From assembly GCA_946887105.1 (NCBI GenBank), contig CAMPKJ010000024.1, forward strand, positions 1 through 32,590: 32,590 nt of DNA. Direction: 5' to 3'. Shown piece by piece: positions 8,338 to 15,094 of the stretch (the first letter of the stretch is position 1; every line of letters begins with the position of its first letter). Source of the stretch: an uncultured Acidobacteriota bacterium. Lineage in GTDB: Bacteria > Acidobacteriota > Thermoanaerobaculia > Gp7-AA8. Both the position numbers and the translations under genes were made by a program. The notes beneath the pieces were generated by a model. The model did not search any database, had not been told where the DNA came from, and saw only the letters and a list, made by a program, of their open reading frames with translations.

Positions 8338-9990
8338 TCATTGCAGGCTGAGCAGGACCAGGATCTCGCCCTCTCCACTTGCGAGAGGCTCCAGTGCCTT
8401 GCCCACTACGGTTCCCGGGCGATGGAGGGCGATGCCCTGCAGGTCGACGGGAATCGATTTCATGGCTACGCCCGGTTTGTCGCTGGTGACCAGCAGATCG
8501 CCGATGGCGATCGGCTGGCTCGAGGCGTCCACACGCACAAGCACCCTGCCGGTCGTGGCGATGAGCACCTTCGAAGGGCCCTCTTCGCCGAGAGCGATGC
8601 CCGGCTGGGCTGAGACCACGCCGGCCACCGAAGTATCGTAGGAGCGGAACGAGGCGCTCACGTGATTGGATCGTGCCGCGTCGAGCACGACCACCGTGGC
8701 CGGAGCGATCGGGGTGACCGACGGCACCCACTCGGCGAGGTCCTGATAATGGGCTTTGATCTTCACGCCGCTGACGACACCTTGGAAATAGGCGTCACCG
8801 ACAACGTGGAGCTTATACAGCGGGTCGGGGGTGGTGGTCCCGATCCCGACCGCGCCGCGAAAGGTCGACTTGCCCTGCCCTTCGACGCGCAGCCCGATGT
8901 TGGCGGAGATCGCCTCCGAACCACCGATGACCACATCGGTGCTCGACCAGCGATTCAGATACAGCGGTGACGTTTCCGACCCGCTGCGGACGACCGGCAC
9001 GCCGAGGTTCGAGAGCTGAAGACTGCCGACGCTGATGTGGCTGGGTCCGGGCATGTCGAGAGCCATGCCGTTCGCGTAAGCGTACGTCGTCAGATCCAGA
9101 AACTCGGCGCCGAAACCACCGGCGTTGACCGCGTCGACCCGCAAGGGCACACTCCCCCCGATGATGTGTACCTTCCCTAGAGGAGCTGTCGTTCCGATCC
9201 CGACACTGCCGGCAAAATAGTTCCCGTCATCGGCGCCGGCCTGATAGATGCCCCAATCGTTCGTGGCCAGAGTGTCCCCGATGCGCACGCCATAACCCGT
9301 TTGAATGGTTCCGGATGCGCTTTGCACCTGCGTATAGATTCCCGAGACGCTCGTGGTCGACCCACCACCGGTTGAGCCGTTGCCGGCATAGACGGAGAGT
9401 GCATTGATGTTGGCGAGCAAGCCGGGCCCATAGTTTCGAACTTCAACATGTGCGCCGTAGAGAGTTCCGCTATTCGTTGCGCCGGCAGCGATGTCCGTGT
9501 AAAGCTGGACAGCAGCCCCGAAGTCGTTTTGGGTCACCGACGTCTCCACCGTGCTGCGGTGAAACGCATTCAGAGCCCTGCTGCCGTCTCCGTACTCCCA
9601 GACCGCCAAGCGCCCAAAGTCATTCGATGCTCCAAAGGAGGCGTGACCGTTATTGTGCAACCAGAACTGGTTGACCGCCCCTCCAGTCTGCAAACGCAGG
9701 GCGGCGTTCGCGCGAAGAATGACGTCCGTGCCGTAGTCCAGAAAAAGTATTCCGTTGGGTCCGTCGGGATTGGTCTCGGAGGCAATGGCACGTGTCCGCT
9801 CTGTCGACGGTGTGAACACGGACAGCTTCCTTTCGTTCTCCCGCATGCCCCGCTCCAATTCTTCAATCTCCGATTCCATGCTGATGACCGTAGTTTCCGG
9901 AGGCGGGGTGAACGCAGGCTGCTGCTCTTGCGCCAGAACGGGGAAAACACCAAGACACAACACGAGCAGAGAGAACCGAGTGGTCTTCAT
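8338..9990 (-). CDS. Secreted tail-fibre-like protein with VGIGT repeats and GDLLVTSD C-terminal domain
   Basis: 550 residues with a signal peptide (MKTTRFSLLVLCLGVFPVLA) and an AAAGG-type ribosome site before the ATG. A short charged helix (ESEIEELERGMRENERKL) could trimerise the chain. The middle is Gly/Ser/Thr-rich beta structure with two copies of the motif SVGIGTTAP / AVGIGTTTPDP followed by KVHI or KLHV, typical of phage-tail-fibre-like and surface fibre proteins. The C-terminal 150 residues (DLAEWVPSVTPIAPATVVVL, VAGVVSAQPGIALG, GRVLVRVDASSQPIAIGDLL, VVGKALEPL) match a conserved end domain I recall from such proteins. It is not accompanied by phage structural genes, so it is probably a surface or extracellular fibre protein. 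Substrate and partner are unknown. Confidence 0.75.
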   Translation of the reverse strand: MKTTRFSLLVLCLGVFPVLAQEQQPAFTPPPETTVISMESEIEELERGMRENERKLSVFTPSTERTRAIASETNPDGPNGILFLDYGTDVILRANAALRLQTGGAVNQFWLHNNGHASFGASNDFGRLAVWEYGDGSRALNAFHRSTVETSVTQNDFGAAVQLYTDIAAGATNSGTLYGAHVEVRNYGPGLLANINALSVYAGNGSTGGGSTTSVSGIYTQVQSASGTIQTGYGVRIGDTLATNDWGIYQAGADDGNYFAGSVGIGTTAPLGKVHIIGGSVPLRVDAVNAGGFGAEFLDLTTYAYANGMALDMPGPSHISVGSLQLSNLGVPVVRSGSETSPLYLNRWSSTDVVIGGSEAISANIGLRVEGQGKSTFRGAVGIGTTTPDPLYKLHVVGDAYFQGVVSGVKIKAHYQDLAEWVPSVTPIAPATVVVLDAARSNHVSASFRSYDTSVAGVVSAQPGIALGEEGPSKVLIATTGRVLVRVDASSQPIAIGDLLVTSDKPGVAMKSIPVDLQGIALHRPGTVVGKALEPLASGEGEILVLLSLQ

Positions 9991-10159
9991 TGTTTTGAAC
10001 CTTTCTTACGGACGTTCAGACGGAATACGACGACCGCAGACGAAGTGTCTATGCGGAAAGCGATTCAGTGGGGACGGCCGGATGGACCGTGGGATGATCG
10101 CATCCGTTCCGCTGCGCGTCAAATGCGGATATCTGTCACATCAGCCCGTTTGCGAGGCG

Positions 10160-11173
10160 CTAAATACTGCGCCCTACTGCCGGCACGATGATCCGCAATT
10201 CGTCCATGAGCCGTGTGAATTGTTCCGGATAGAGCGATTGAGGGCCGTCGCAGACTGCTTTTTCGGGTTCGTGGTGCACTTCGATCAGCAATCCGTCGCC
10301 GCCTGCGGCGACGACTGCGCGGGCGAGGGGCATGACTTTGTCGCGGCGGCCGACTGCGTGGGACGGGTCGCCCACAATGGGCAGGTGCGATAGGGCTTTC
10401 ACGACAGGGACGGCCGAAATGTCGAAGGTATTGCGGGTGTAGGTTTCGAACGTGCGGATGCCGCGCTCGCAGAGGATGATGTCGTAATTGCCGCCGGACA
10501 TGATGTATTCGGCGGCCAGCAGCCATTCCTGCACTGTGGCGGACATGCCGCGCTTCAAGAGCACCGGTTTGCGGATCTGGCCTAATGCCGCCAGTAAATT
10601 GAAGTTCTGCATGTTGCGCGCGCCGACCTGGAGGATGTCGACGTAGTCGAGCATCTTGTCGATCTGGCCCAGTTCCATGACTTCGGACACGGTGGCCATG
10701 TCGTTCTCATCGCCGGCGGCGCGCAGGAGTTTCAATCCCTCGACGCCCATGCCCTGAAACGCGTACGGCGAGGTGCGCGGTTTGTAGGCGCCGCCGCGTA
10801 ATACGCGTGCACCGGCCCGGGCCACACGGCGCGCGGTTTCGAACATCTGCGTTTCGTTTTCAATGGTGCACGGGCCGGCCATGACCACCACCTTGTCGCC
10901 GCCGATATCGACGCCGCGCGCTTTGACGACTGTGTTTTCGCGTTTGAAGGTGCGGCTGGTGAGCTTGTACGGCTCACTGACGCGCACCACTTCCTGTACG
11001 CCCTCGAAGAGCTCGAATTCGCGCGGATCGATGGTGTCTACATGACCGACCACGCCGAGGACGGTCTGGTCGGAGCCGGTGGAGCGGTGGACGTCGAAGC
11101 CGCGCGAGCTCAATTCGGCGACCACGTGCTCGATGCTCTGGTCGCTGGCGTGTTTCTGCATGACGATGACCAT
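10160..11173 (-). CDS. aroF: 3-deoxy-7-phosphoheptulonate (DAHP) synthase, type I-beta with regulatory N-domain
   Basis: 337 residues. It catalyses condensation of phosphoenolpyruvate and erythrose 4-phosphate, the first step of the shikimate pathway. Residues 1-70 form the ferredoxin-like N-terminal domain of the Thermotoga-type enzyme (MVIVMQKHASDQSIEHVVAE), which in that family mediates feedback inhibition by Tyr/Phe. The barrel carries AGPCTIEN with the metal ligand C102, GGAYKPRTSPYAFQG, ARNMQNF, KRGMSATVQEW, VGDPSHAVGRRD, LLIEVHHEPEKAVCDGPQSL. All expected catalytic and metal residues appear present. A strong AAGGAG precedes the start. It lies 12 bp after the chorismate mutase gene and is under the same leader region at 11489-11672. 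Length and motifs are normal. Confidence 0.97.
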   Translation of the reverse strand: MVIVMQKHASDQSIEHVVAELSSRGFDVHRSTGSDQTVLGVVGHVDTIDPREFELFEGVQEVVRVSEPYKLTSRTFKRENTVVKARGVDIGGDKVVVMAGPCTIENETQMFETARRVARAGARVLRGGAYKPRTSPYAFQGMGVEGLKLLRAAGDENDMATVSEVMELGQIDKMLDYVDILQVGARNMQNFNLLAALGQIRKPVLLKRGMSATVQEWLLAAEYIMSGGNYDIILCERGIRTFETYTRNTFDISAVPVVKALSHLPIVGDPSHAVGRRDKVMPLARAVVAAGGDGLLIEVHHEPEKAVCDGPQSLYPEQFTRLMDELRIIVPAVGRSI

Positions 11174-11185
11174 GGGATCTCCTTC

Positions 11186-11488
11186 TCACTCTTTCGAAGC
11201 GGACTCGCGTTCCGCGGTTTCGCGCTCTACGCGGCGGGACTCGTCGATGATGCGTTCGAACAAACGTCTGACGGCGGATGGGTCGAGCGGACCGCGCGAG
11301 GACTCCTCGACATGGCGAAGAACCTCCTTCTCGCGTTCCGGTGAATAGACTGGGAGGGAGAGCACGCCTTTGATCTCGCCGATCTCGACGGCGTATTTGG
11401 CGCGCTGATTGAGGAGCTTGACCAGCACCTCGTCGACGCGGTCGATCGCTTCACGCAGGCGTTTCAGTTCCGATTCGGCATCGTCCAT
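11186..11488 (-). CDS. aroQ: AroQ-type chorismate mutase
   Basis: 100 residues, the normal size of a monofunctional AroQ enzyme that converts chorismate to prephenate on the way to Phe and Tyr. It is all-helical, with residues matching the E. coli active site: R12, R29 (in LLNQRAKYAVEIGEIKG), K40, R52 and E53 (SPEREKEVL). The start at 11488 is chosen because the enzyme begins there (MDDAESELKRLREAIDRVDE). The frame is open up to 11569, but that extension would be translated through a terminator hairpin. The likely ribosome site GAGG lies inside the 3' arm of that hairpin, 11 bases before the ATG. Co-transcribed with aroF. A mutase plus a DAHP synthase under one Phe/Tyr-sensing leader makes regulatory sense. 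Confidence 0.93.
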   Translation of the reverse strand: MDDAESELKRLREAIDRVDEVLVKLLNQRAKYAVEIGEIKGVLSLPVYSPEREKEVLRHVEESSRGPLDPSAVRRLFERIIDESRRVERETAERESASKE

Positions 11489-11492
11489 AAAC

Positions 11493-11522
11493 AAAAAAAC
11501 CTCTTCGCCGCGCTGGAAGAGG
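11493..11522 (-). terminator. Rho-independent terminator in the aroQ-aroF leader (attenuator)
   Basis: Read on the minus strand, CCTCTTC (11522-11516), a 9-base loop and GAAGAGG (11506-11500) form a perfect 7-bp stem followed by seven T residues (11499-11493). It lies four bases before the aroQ ATG (11488), downstream of the leader ORF, so it would stop transcription before the operon. The 3' arm also carries the probable ribosome site of aroQ, so the hairpin could block translation as well. Confidence 0.88.
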
Positions 11523-11545
11523 TCTCGATGCCGTTTGCCTGTCGA

Positions 11546-11567
11546 GCGCCCCTTCTTCGCGGGGCGC
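11546..11567 (-). promoter_or_regulatory. Leader hairpin with loop complementary to terminator arm
   Basis: GCGCCCC and GGGGCGC form a perfect 7-bp stem with an 8-base loop. The minus-strand loop plus the next two bases (11558-11551) read GAAGAAGG, which can pair with the 5' arm of the terminator (CCTCTTC) with one bulged A. The overlapping CGAAGAAG (11559-11552) can also pair, with a bulge, with CTTCTCG inside leader codons 7-9 (11612-11606). These mutually exclusive pairings are what an attenuator needs. A further option is GTGGGGC (11580-11574) with GCCCCGC (11565-11559). Which structure prevails cannot be decided without folding. Confidence 0.6.
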
Positions 11568-11581
11568 ACGTTTGCCCCACG

Positions 11582-11632
11582 CTAGCTGTAGTCGCCGTAA
11601 TAAAACGAGAAGCAGGGGGCGGTGGCGGTCAT
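11582..11632 (-). CDS. Phe/Tyr-rich leader peptide of the aroQ-aroF operon
   Basis: A 16-codon ORF, ATG at 11632 to TAG at 11584-11582, encodes MTATAPCFSFYYGDYS. Two Phe and three Tyr codons lie within the last nine, including the run FSFYYGDY. It sits between a strong promoter and the terminator that precedes chorismate mutase and DAHP synthase. This is the layout of classical leader peptides such as those of the enterobacterial pheA and trp operons: ribosome stalling at scarce Phe-tRNA or Tyr-tRNA would change leader folding and let transcription continue. There is no Shine-Dalgarno sequence before the ATG; the predicted transcript starts only about five bases upstream, so initiation may be nearly leaderless. 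Confidence 0.8.
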   Translation of the reverse strand: MTATAPCFSFYYGDYS

Positions 11633-11643
11633 GTGTGCGGGTG

Positions 11644-11672
11644 AGAGTAGGGATCGCGCCGTGCGTTGTCAA
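11644..11672 (-). promoter_or_regulatory. Sigma-70-type promoter of the aroQ-aroF operon
   Basis: On the minus strand TTGACA (11672-11667), a perfect -35 hexamer, is followed after exactly 17 bases by TACTCT (11649-11644), an acceptable -10. A start site about seven bases after the -10 would fall near 11637, leaving roughly five bases before the leader-peptide ATG at 11632. No other equally good match is seen in this gap. Confidence 0.75.
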
Positions 11673-11707
11673 GGCCGGTGGAGACTTCGGCTAAACTCGC
11701 GCGGTCC

Positions 11708-11980
11708 ATGGTTCCCGCCACACAACGCTGCTCGGTGCACGAACAACGGCCGGCGTTCGCGCGCTGCATGTCGTGCGCGAAGATGCTCTGCCAGGAGTGC
11801 GCGACGCAATGGGACGGGATCTGGCACTGTGCCGCGTGCCTCGGATCGAAGCGCAGCGCGACGGTGCGGCGCTCGCCGGTCTTCAGCTGGATGGCGGTGG
11901 TCGCGCTCTCGCTCTTCATGCTCTTCGCCGGCGCGCGGGTGATGGTGTGGACGGCGGCGCTTCTGGCGGGGCTGTTTTGA
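11708..11980 (+). CDS. B-box zinc-finger membrane protein
   Basis: About 90 residues from the ATG at 11708; an earlier in-frame ATG at 11666 would overlap the divergent aroQ promoter. Residues 7-45 form a B-box-like zinc site: CSVH, CMSC, CQEC and CAAC in the order C-x2-H, C-x2-C, C-x2-C, C-x2-C. A basic linker (GSKRSATVRR) and one long hydrophobic segment (FSWMAVVALSLFMLFAGARVMV) follow. It is the first gene of the plus-strand cluster and its stop overlaps the TTG start of the next gene. Two related B-box proteins occur at 19205 and 19792. In bacteria such domains are mostly found in small membrane proteins without assigned function; a protein-interaction role is inferred. Confidence 0.75.
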   Translation: MVPATQRCSVHEQRPAFARCMSCAKMLCQECATQWDGIWHCAACLGSKRSATVRRSPVFSWMAVVALSLFMLFAGARVMVWTAALLAGLF

Positions 11981-12789
11981 TCCACACGCCGCTCTCCACG
12001 ACGTCGGTGCTCGACGAAGCGGCGGACGCGGTGTCGATGACCGCGGCGCCGTGGGCGGGCGTCCTGATGGTGACCGCGCTCCCCTATCGCTTCCTGCAGG
12101 CGCTTTTTCTCGATCAACTGTTCGAGGTCGGCTCGAACGCCTCGCATTACGGCAATCTCCTCGGCAGGACGGCGAACCTCACCGTCGCGACGATCCTGCT
12201 CGCGCTCTGGGGCCGCGCCGTCTATGCGCGTGCGTGCCGGCTCGCACTCGTGCGCGGCAGCGCGCCGGGACGCGAAGCGTGGCGCGTCCCGCCGGCCGCG
12301 CTGGCCAGCTACGTACTGACCGCCTCCACGGCCATGCTGCTCGGCTATCTCAGCCTGTTCACGGTCCTCGGATTCGTCGGCGTGGCGACCTTCGCAGGCC
12401 TGGCCATCGGCACCATGGAGCTCAACGATCGCGTGAGCGTCATCGCGCCGTTCATGCGCATCGCGCAGTACACGAAACACATCGCCATCCCGTTCGCGCT
12501 GGCCTTCATCTTCTTCTGTGCGGTGGTGGTGGCGCTGATCAACCTCGCCGCGGCGTTCGAGCTCGGTCAATGGCTGATTGGCGCGATCGGCGCGTTCGAT
12601 GCGCCGAACTGGCAGAGCCTCTTCACCGGCAGCAATCGGCGTTACGTGCTGATGCTGTGCGCGGGAGCGATCGTGATCGTGGAACCGTTCTGGATCGCCG
12701 CGCACGTGATCTTCGTGCGCAAGTCGGGTGCGGTGGAGAGCGGCGATGATTTGCGGAGCTGGTTCGAGGAGCTGAGGCGCACTGCATGA
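11977..12789 (+). CDS. Multi-TM membrane protein of unknown function
   Basis: About 270 residues. The start is uncertain: a TTG at 11977 overlaps the upstream stop as TTGA and yields an N-terminus LIHTPLSTTSVLDEAADAV; the first ATG is at 12037. The protein has roughly five or six hydrophobic segments, for example VLMVTALPYRFLQALFL, YVLTASTAMLLGYLSLFTVLGFVGVATFAGL, IPFALAFIFFCAVVVALI and LMLCAGAIVIVEPFWIAAHVIF. No family is recognised. The stop overlaps the ATG of the DUF4129 gene (12786-12789), so it belongs to the same operon and may be a membrane partner of the MoxR system. Confidence 0.8.
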   Translation: MIHTPLSTTSVLDEAADAVSMTAAPWAGVLMVTALPYRFLQALFLDQLFEVGSNASHYGNLLGRTANLTVATILLALWGRAVYARACRLALVRGSAPGREAWRVPPAALASYVLTASTAMLLGYLSLFTVLGFVGVATFAGLAIGTMELNDRVSVIAPFMRIAQYTKHIAIPFALAFIFFCAVVVALINLAAAFELGQWLIGAIGAFDAPNWQSLFTGSNRRYVLMLCAGAIVIVEPFWIAAHVIFVRKSGAVESGDDLRSWFEELRRTA

Positions 12790-13883
12790 TGGCGAGCGAG
12801 CTCCCCTCATCCGCCGGCGGCACCTTCTCCCCTCCGAGAGGGGAGAAGGCTGAGACGCGAGTATTCGCGCTGATCGTCATCGCATTCCTCGCCGTCACCG
12901 CACATGCGACGACGCTCCCCCTCGCCGACTACATCGCGCGTCTCGAACAACTCCACACGTCCATCGCAGCGGGCGATCTCGCTGCTGCGAAAGCCACGGC
13001 GGCGGAGGTGGCCGGCAGCGAGATCGTGGCGCCGCAGGGAAACTTCCACGCCGACGACTCGCTGATGGCGGCAATCGCGCAGGCGCGCGGGATCGACCGG
13101 CCGTTGCTGAAGCGGGTCGAGCTCACGCTGGCCGAGTTACGGCAATTTGCCGATGCGCCGGCGCCCGATCCGAAACTGCTCCAGCAAGTGGCCGCCGAAC
13201 AGGACGTGCCGGAGCTGGCCAGCGGCGGCGAGCTGACGCCGCCTCTGATCCCCGAGGTGCCGCTGATGGAGCGCATCGTCCGCTCGATCGGGCGGATGTT
13301 CCGGTGGCTCGGAGAGAAGATCCGGCAGTTCATCGACTGGGTGCGCGGATTCTTTCCGCGCGCGCGGGCGGAGGATCCCGGTACGACCGCGGGCATGCGC
13401 TGGATCGTGATCGGCGTGGTCACGCTGATCGTGGTCGGCATCATCTTCCTCGCGCTCGAGGTCATCCGGCGCGCGCGTCGCGGCGATGCGCAAACGCTCA
13501 CGTCGAGCGCGCCGCTGCGGTCGTCGCGCGATGACGACCCGCTCTCGCGCGGCGCCACCGAGTGGGAACGCTACGCCGCGCAGCTCGCGGCCGACGGTCG
13601 GTTCCGCGAGGCCATTCGCGCGTGGTATCACGCCGTGCTCGTCACCTGCTACGGCGCCGGCGTCCTGCACTTCCGCAAAGGCCGCACGAACTGGGAGTAC
13701 ATCGCGTTGCTCCCACCTTCGGTCGCGTGGCGGCCCGAGCTCATCCGGCTCACGCAACGCTTCGAACAGGAATGGTACGGCGCGTTGCACAGCTCGCAGG
13801 ATGCACTCGACGACTGCAGCGCGCGCGCGAAGCTCGTTCTGGACGCATTGCATCGCATGAGCAGCGAGCGAGGTGCGGCGTGA
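12786..13883 (+). CDS. DUF4129 domain membrane protein
   Basis: 365 residues. ATG at 12786 overlaps the preceding stop. Residues 7-24 (LPSSAGGTFSPPRGEKAE) are encoded by a palindromic repeat inserted just before the hydrophobic signal/anchor (VFALIVIAFLAVTAHA). No ATG, GTG or TTG lies between the repeat and the anchor, so the repeat must be translated. A periplasmic helical region of about 140 residues and an amphipathic stretch (RMFRWLGEKIRQFIDWVRGFF) are followed by a TM segment (MRWIVIGVVTLIVVGIIFLAL). The cytosolic C-terminal DUF4129 domain comes last (FREAIRAWYHAVLVTCYGAGVLHFRKGRTNWEYI ... LIRLTQRFEQEWYG). DUF4129 proteins are regular companions of MoxR/DUF58 genes. The stop overlaps the next GTG start. 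Confidence 0.85.
   Translation: MMASELPSSAGGTFSPPRGEKAETRVFALIVIAFLAVTAHATTLPLADYIARLEQLHTSIAAGDLAAAKATAAEVAGSEIVAPQGNFHADDSLMAAIAQARGIDRPLLKRVELTLAELRQFADAPAPDPKLLQQVAAEQDVPELASGGELTPPLIPEVPLMERIVRSIGRMFRWLGEKIRQFIDWVRGFFPRARAEDPGTTAGMRWIVIGVVTLIVVGIIFLALEVIRRARRGDAQTLTSSAPLRSSRDDDPLSRGATEWERYAAQLAADGRFREAIRAWYHAVLVTCYGAGVLHFRKGRTNWEYIALLPPSVAWRPELIRLTQRFEQEWYGALHSSQDALDDCSARAKLVLDALHRMSSERGAA
12803..12850. repeat. Dispersed palindromic (REP-like) repeat, copy 1
   Basis: A conserved lead (CCCCTCATCCGCC) is followed by a perfect 12-bp inverted repeat, CCTTCTCCCCTC (12823-12834) and GAGGGGAGAAGG (12838-12849), with a 3-base loop. The same unit recurs at 20860-20906. It lies inside the 5' end of the DUF4129 coding sequence and is read in frame. 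Confidence 0.9.
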
Positions 13884-15052
13884 AGCGCGCCTTCCCGCTC
13901 GTGCTCGCGGCGGTCGCGTTCGCGGCGATCTCGATCCTGTGGATCGTCAGCGATCGCCGTGCTGCGCAACGCGTGTACGACCAATACTCGAGCGCGAACA
14001 CCTCTGAAGATGGACTCTCGCTCGCCAGCGGCTATCTCGCGAAACATCGCAAGGTGGCCATGCTCACGCGTCCTCTTGGACGCGAGCCGCTGGAACGTAA
14101 CGCGGTGGTCTTCCGCGTGGCGGACGAGCTGCCGCGCTATTTCGATCCGGAGGATCTCGAAGAAGGCGAAATGGGTCCGCCGCGTCCGAAGAACCTGCCG
14201 CTGCTCACCGAGCGCGATGAAGCGTTTGTGCGCGACGGCGGACGCATCATCGTGGCCGCGCACCGCGGCGCGCTCGACTCGGTCACGGTCGAAGACGCGG
14301 TTGCGCGGAAAGTGCTGCCGGTCTGGCCGGCGGTCGGCACTCTCGAGCTCGATGACGCGTCGAGTGCGTTTCTCGAACTGCGCCCGCGCATGCTGCCGTT
14401 GTTCATCGCCGGCGAGCGCGTGGTGCTCGCGCGCGAGCGCATCGGCAACGGCGAGCTGTTCGTGCTCTCCGCGCCGGAGCTGCTGCGGAACGATCGTCTG
14501 ATGCGCAACCTGGCGCTGCTGGCCGCGCTCGCGGGCGAACGGCGGCCTGTCTACTTCGATGAAGTGATGCACGGAATCACGAGCGGCGACGGCGCGCTGG
14601 CATTGATGAAGGAGTGGCGTCTCGGGCCGTTCCTTCTGATGCTCGTTGCGGCGGCGGTGCTGATCTTCTGGCGCGGCGGACGCCGTGTCGGTCCCGCCGA
14701 AGACGACGCGCGCGAAACGAGGTCCGACGCCGTCGATCTGGTGCGCTCCCTCGGCGCGCTGTATCACGAGGTCACGAGCGACACGGAAGCGATCGCGCTC
14801 TACTACGACGCGCTCACGCGCGCGGTCGCGCACGGCAGCGGCCTGCGCGGCGAGGCGCTGCACAAACGCGTCGACGAGCTCACCGGTGGACTGGTTCCGC
14901 CGCAGGGCGCGGCGCGCATGCCGCGGGTGACGTTCGAGCGGCAGCTCGCCGCGATCAATCAGGGGTTTGAGAAGTCGCAAAGTCTCAAAGTCGCAAAGTC
15001 TCAAAGTCGCAAAGTCGCAAAGGAAAACCGCCGCGGCGCCGGCCTCCTTTGA
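13880..15052 (+). CDS. DUF4350-like membrane protein
   Basis: 390 residues from a GTG at 13880 that overlaps the upstream stop as GTGA. There is an N-terminal anchor (MKRAFPLVLAAVAFAAISILWIV) and an extracytoplasmic domain with the DUF4350 style opening (RVYDQYSSANTSEDGLSLASGYL) and GGRIIVAAHRG. A second TM segment (LGPFLLMLVAAAVLIFW) precedes a cytosolic helical tail (DAVDLVRSLGALYHEVTSDTEAIALYYDALTRAV). The last 26 residues (KSQSLKVAKSQSRKVAKEN...) come from an 8-bp tandem repeat, so the natural C-terminus probably ended near NQGFE. DUF4350 proteins commonly sit between DUF4129 and MoxR genes. Function is unknown beyond association with that AAA+ system. Confidence 0.82.
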   Translation: MKRAFPLVLAAVAFAAISILWIVSDRRAAQRVYDQYSSANTSEDGLSLASGYLAKHRKVAMLTRPLGREPLERNAVVFRVADELPRYFDPEDLEEGEMGPPRPKNLPLLTERDEAFVRDGGRIIVAAHRGALDSVTVEDAVARKVLPVWPAVGTLELDDASSAFLELRPRMLPLFIAGERVVLARERIGNGELFVLSAPELLRNDRLMRNLALLAALAGERRPVYFDEVMHGITSGDGALALMKEWRLGPFLLMLVAAAVLIFWRGGRRVGPAEDDARETRSDAVDLVRSLGALYHEVTSDTEAIALYYDALTRAVAHGSGLRGEALHKRVDELTGGLVPPQGAARMPRVTFERQLAAINQGFEKSQSLKVAKSQSRKVAKENRRGAGLL

Positions 15053-15080
15053 GACGTTGCGACTTTGAGACTTTGCGACT
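14973..15080. repeat. Inverted array of 8-bp tandem repeats, copy 1
   Basis: The left arm is a tandem array of AAAGTCGC and AAAGTCTC units (14973-15022). The right arm (15047-15080) is its reverse complement: 34 bases pair with 14973-15006 with one mismatch. The 40-base spacer contains the stop of the DUF4350 gene. The left arm is translated as the C-terminal tail of that protein; the right arm ends 14 bases before the MoxR ATG. A second copy is at 17363-17477. Confidence 0.92.
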
Positions 15081-15094
15081 CGCAAGGGGGCGTA

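Noticed and set aside
9991..10159. Possible gene or RNA between aroF and the tail-fibre-like gene
   Set aside because: No ORF with a ribosome site and no clear hairpin with a T tract was seen in this 169-bp gap.
11489..11569. Longer chorismate mutase start at 11569
   Set aside because: It would translate through the terminator hairpin and add 27 residues not found in AroQ enzymes.
11682..11707. TAAACT as a -10 for the plus-strand B-box gene
   Set aside because: The nearest -35-like TTGTCA is 20 bases away, outside the usual spacing.
14973..15022. 8-bp tandem repeats as a CRISPR array
   Set aside because: Units are 8 bases, contiguous and without unique spacers; there are no cas genes.
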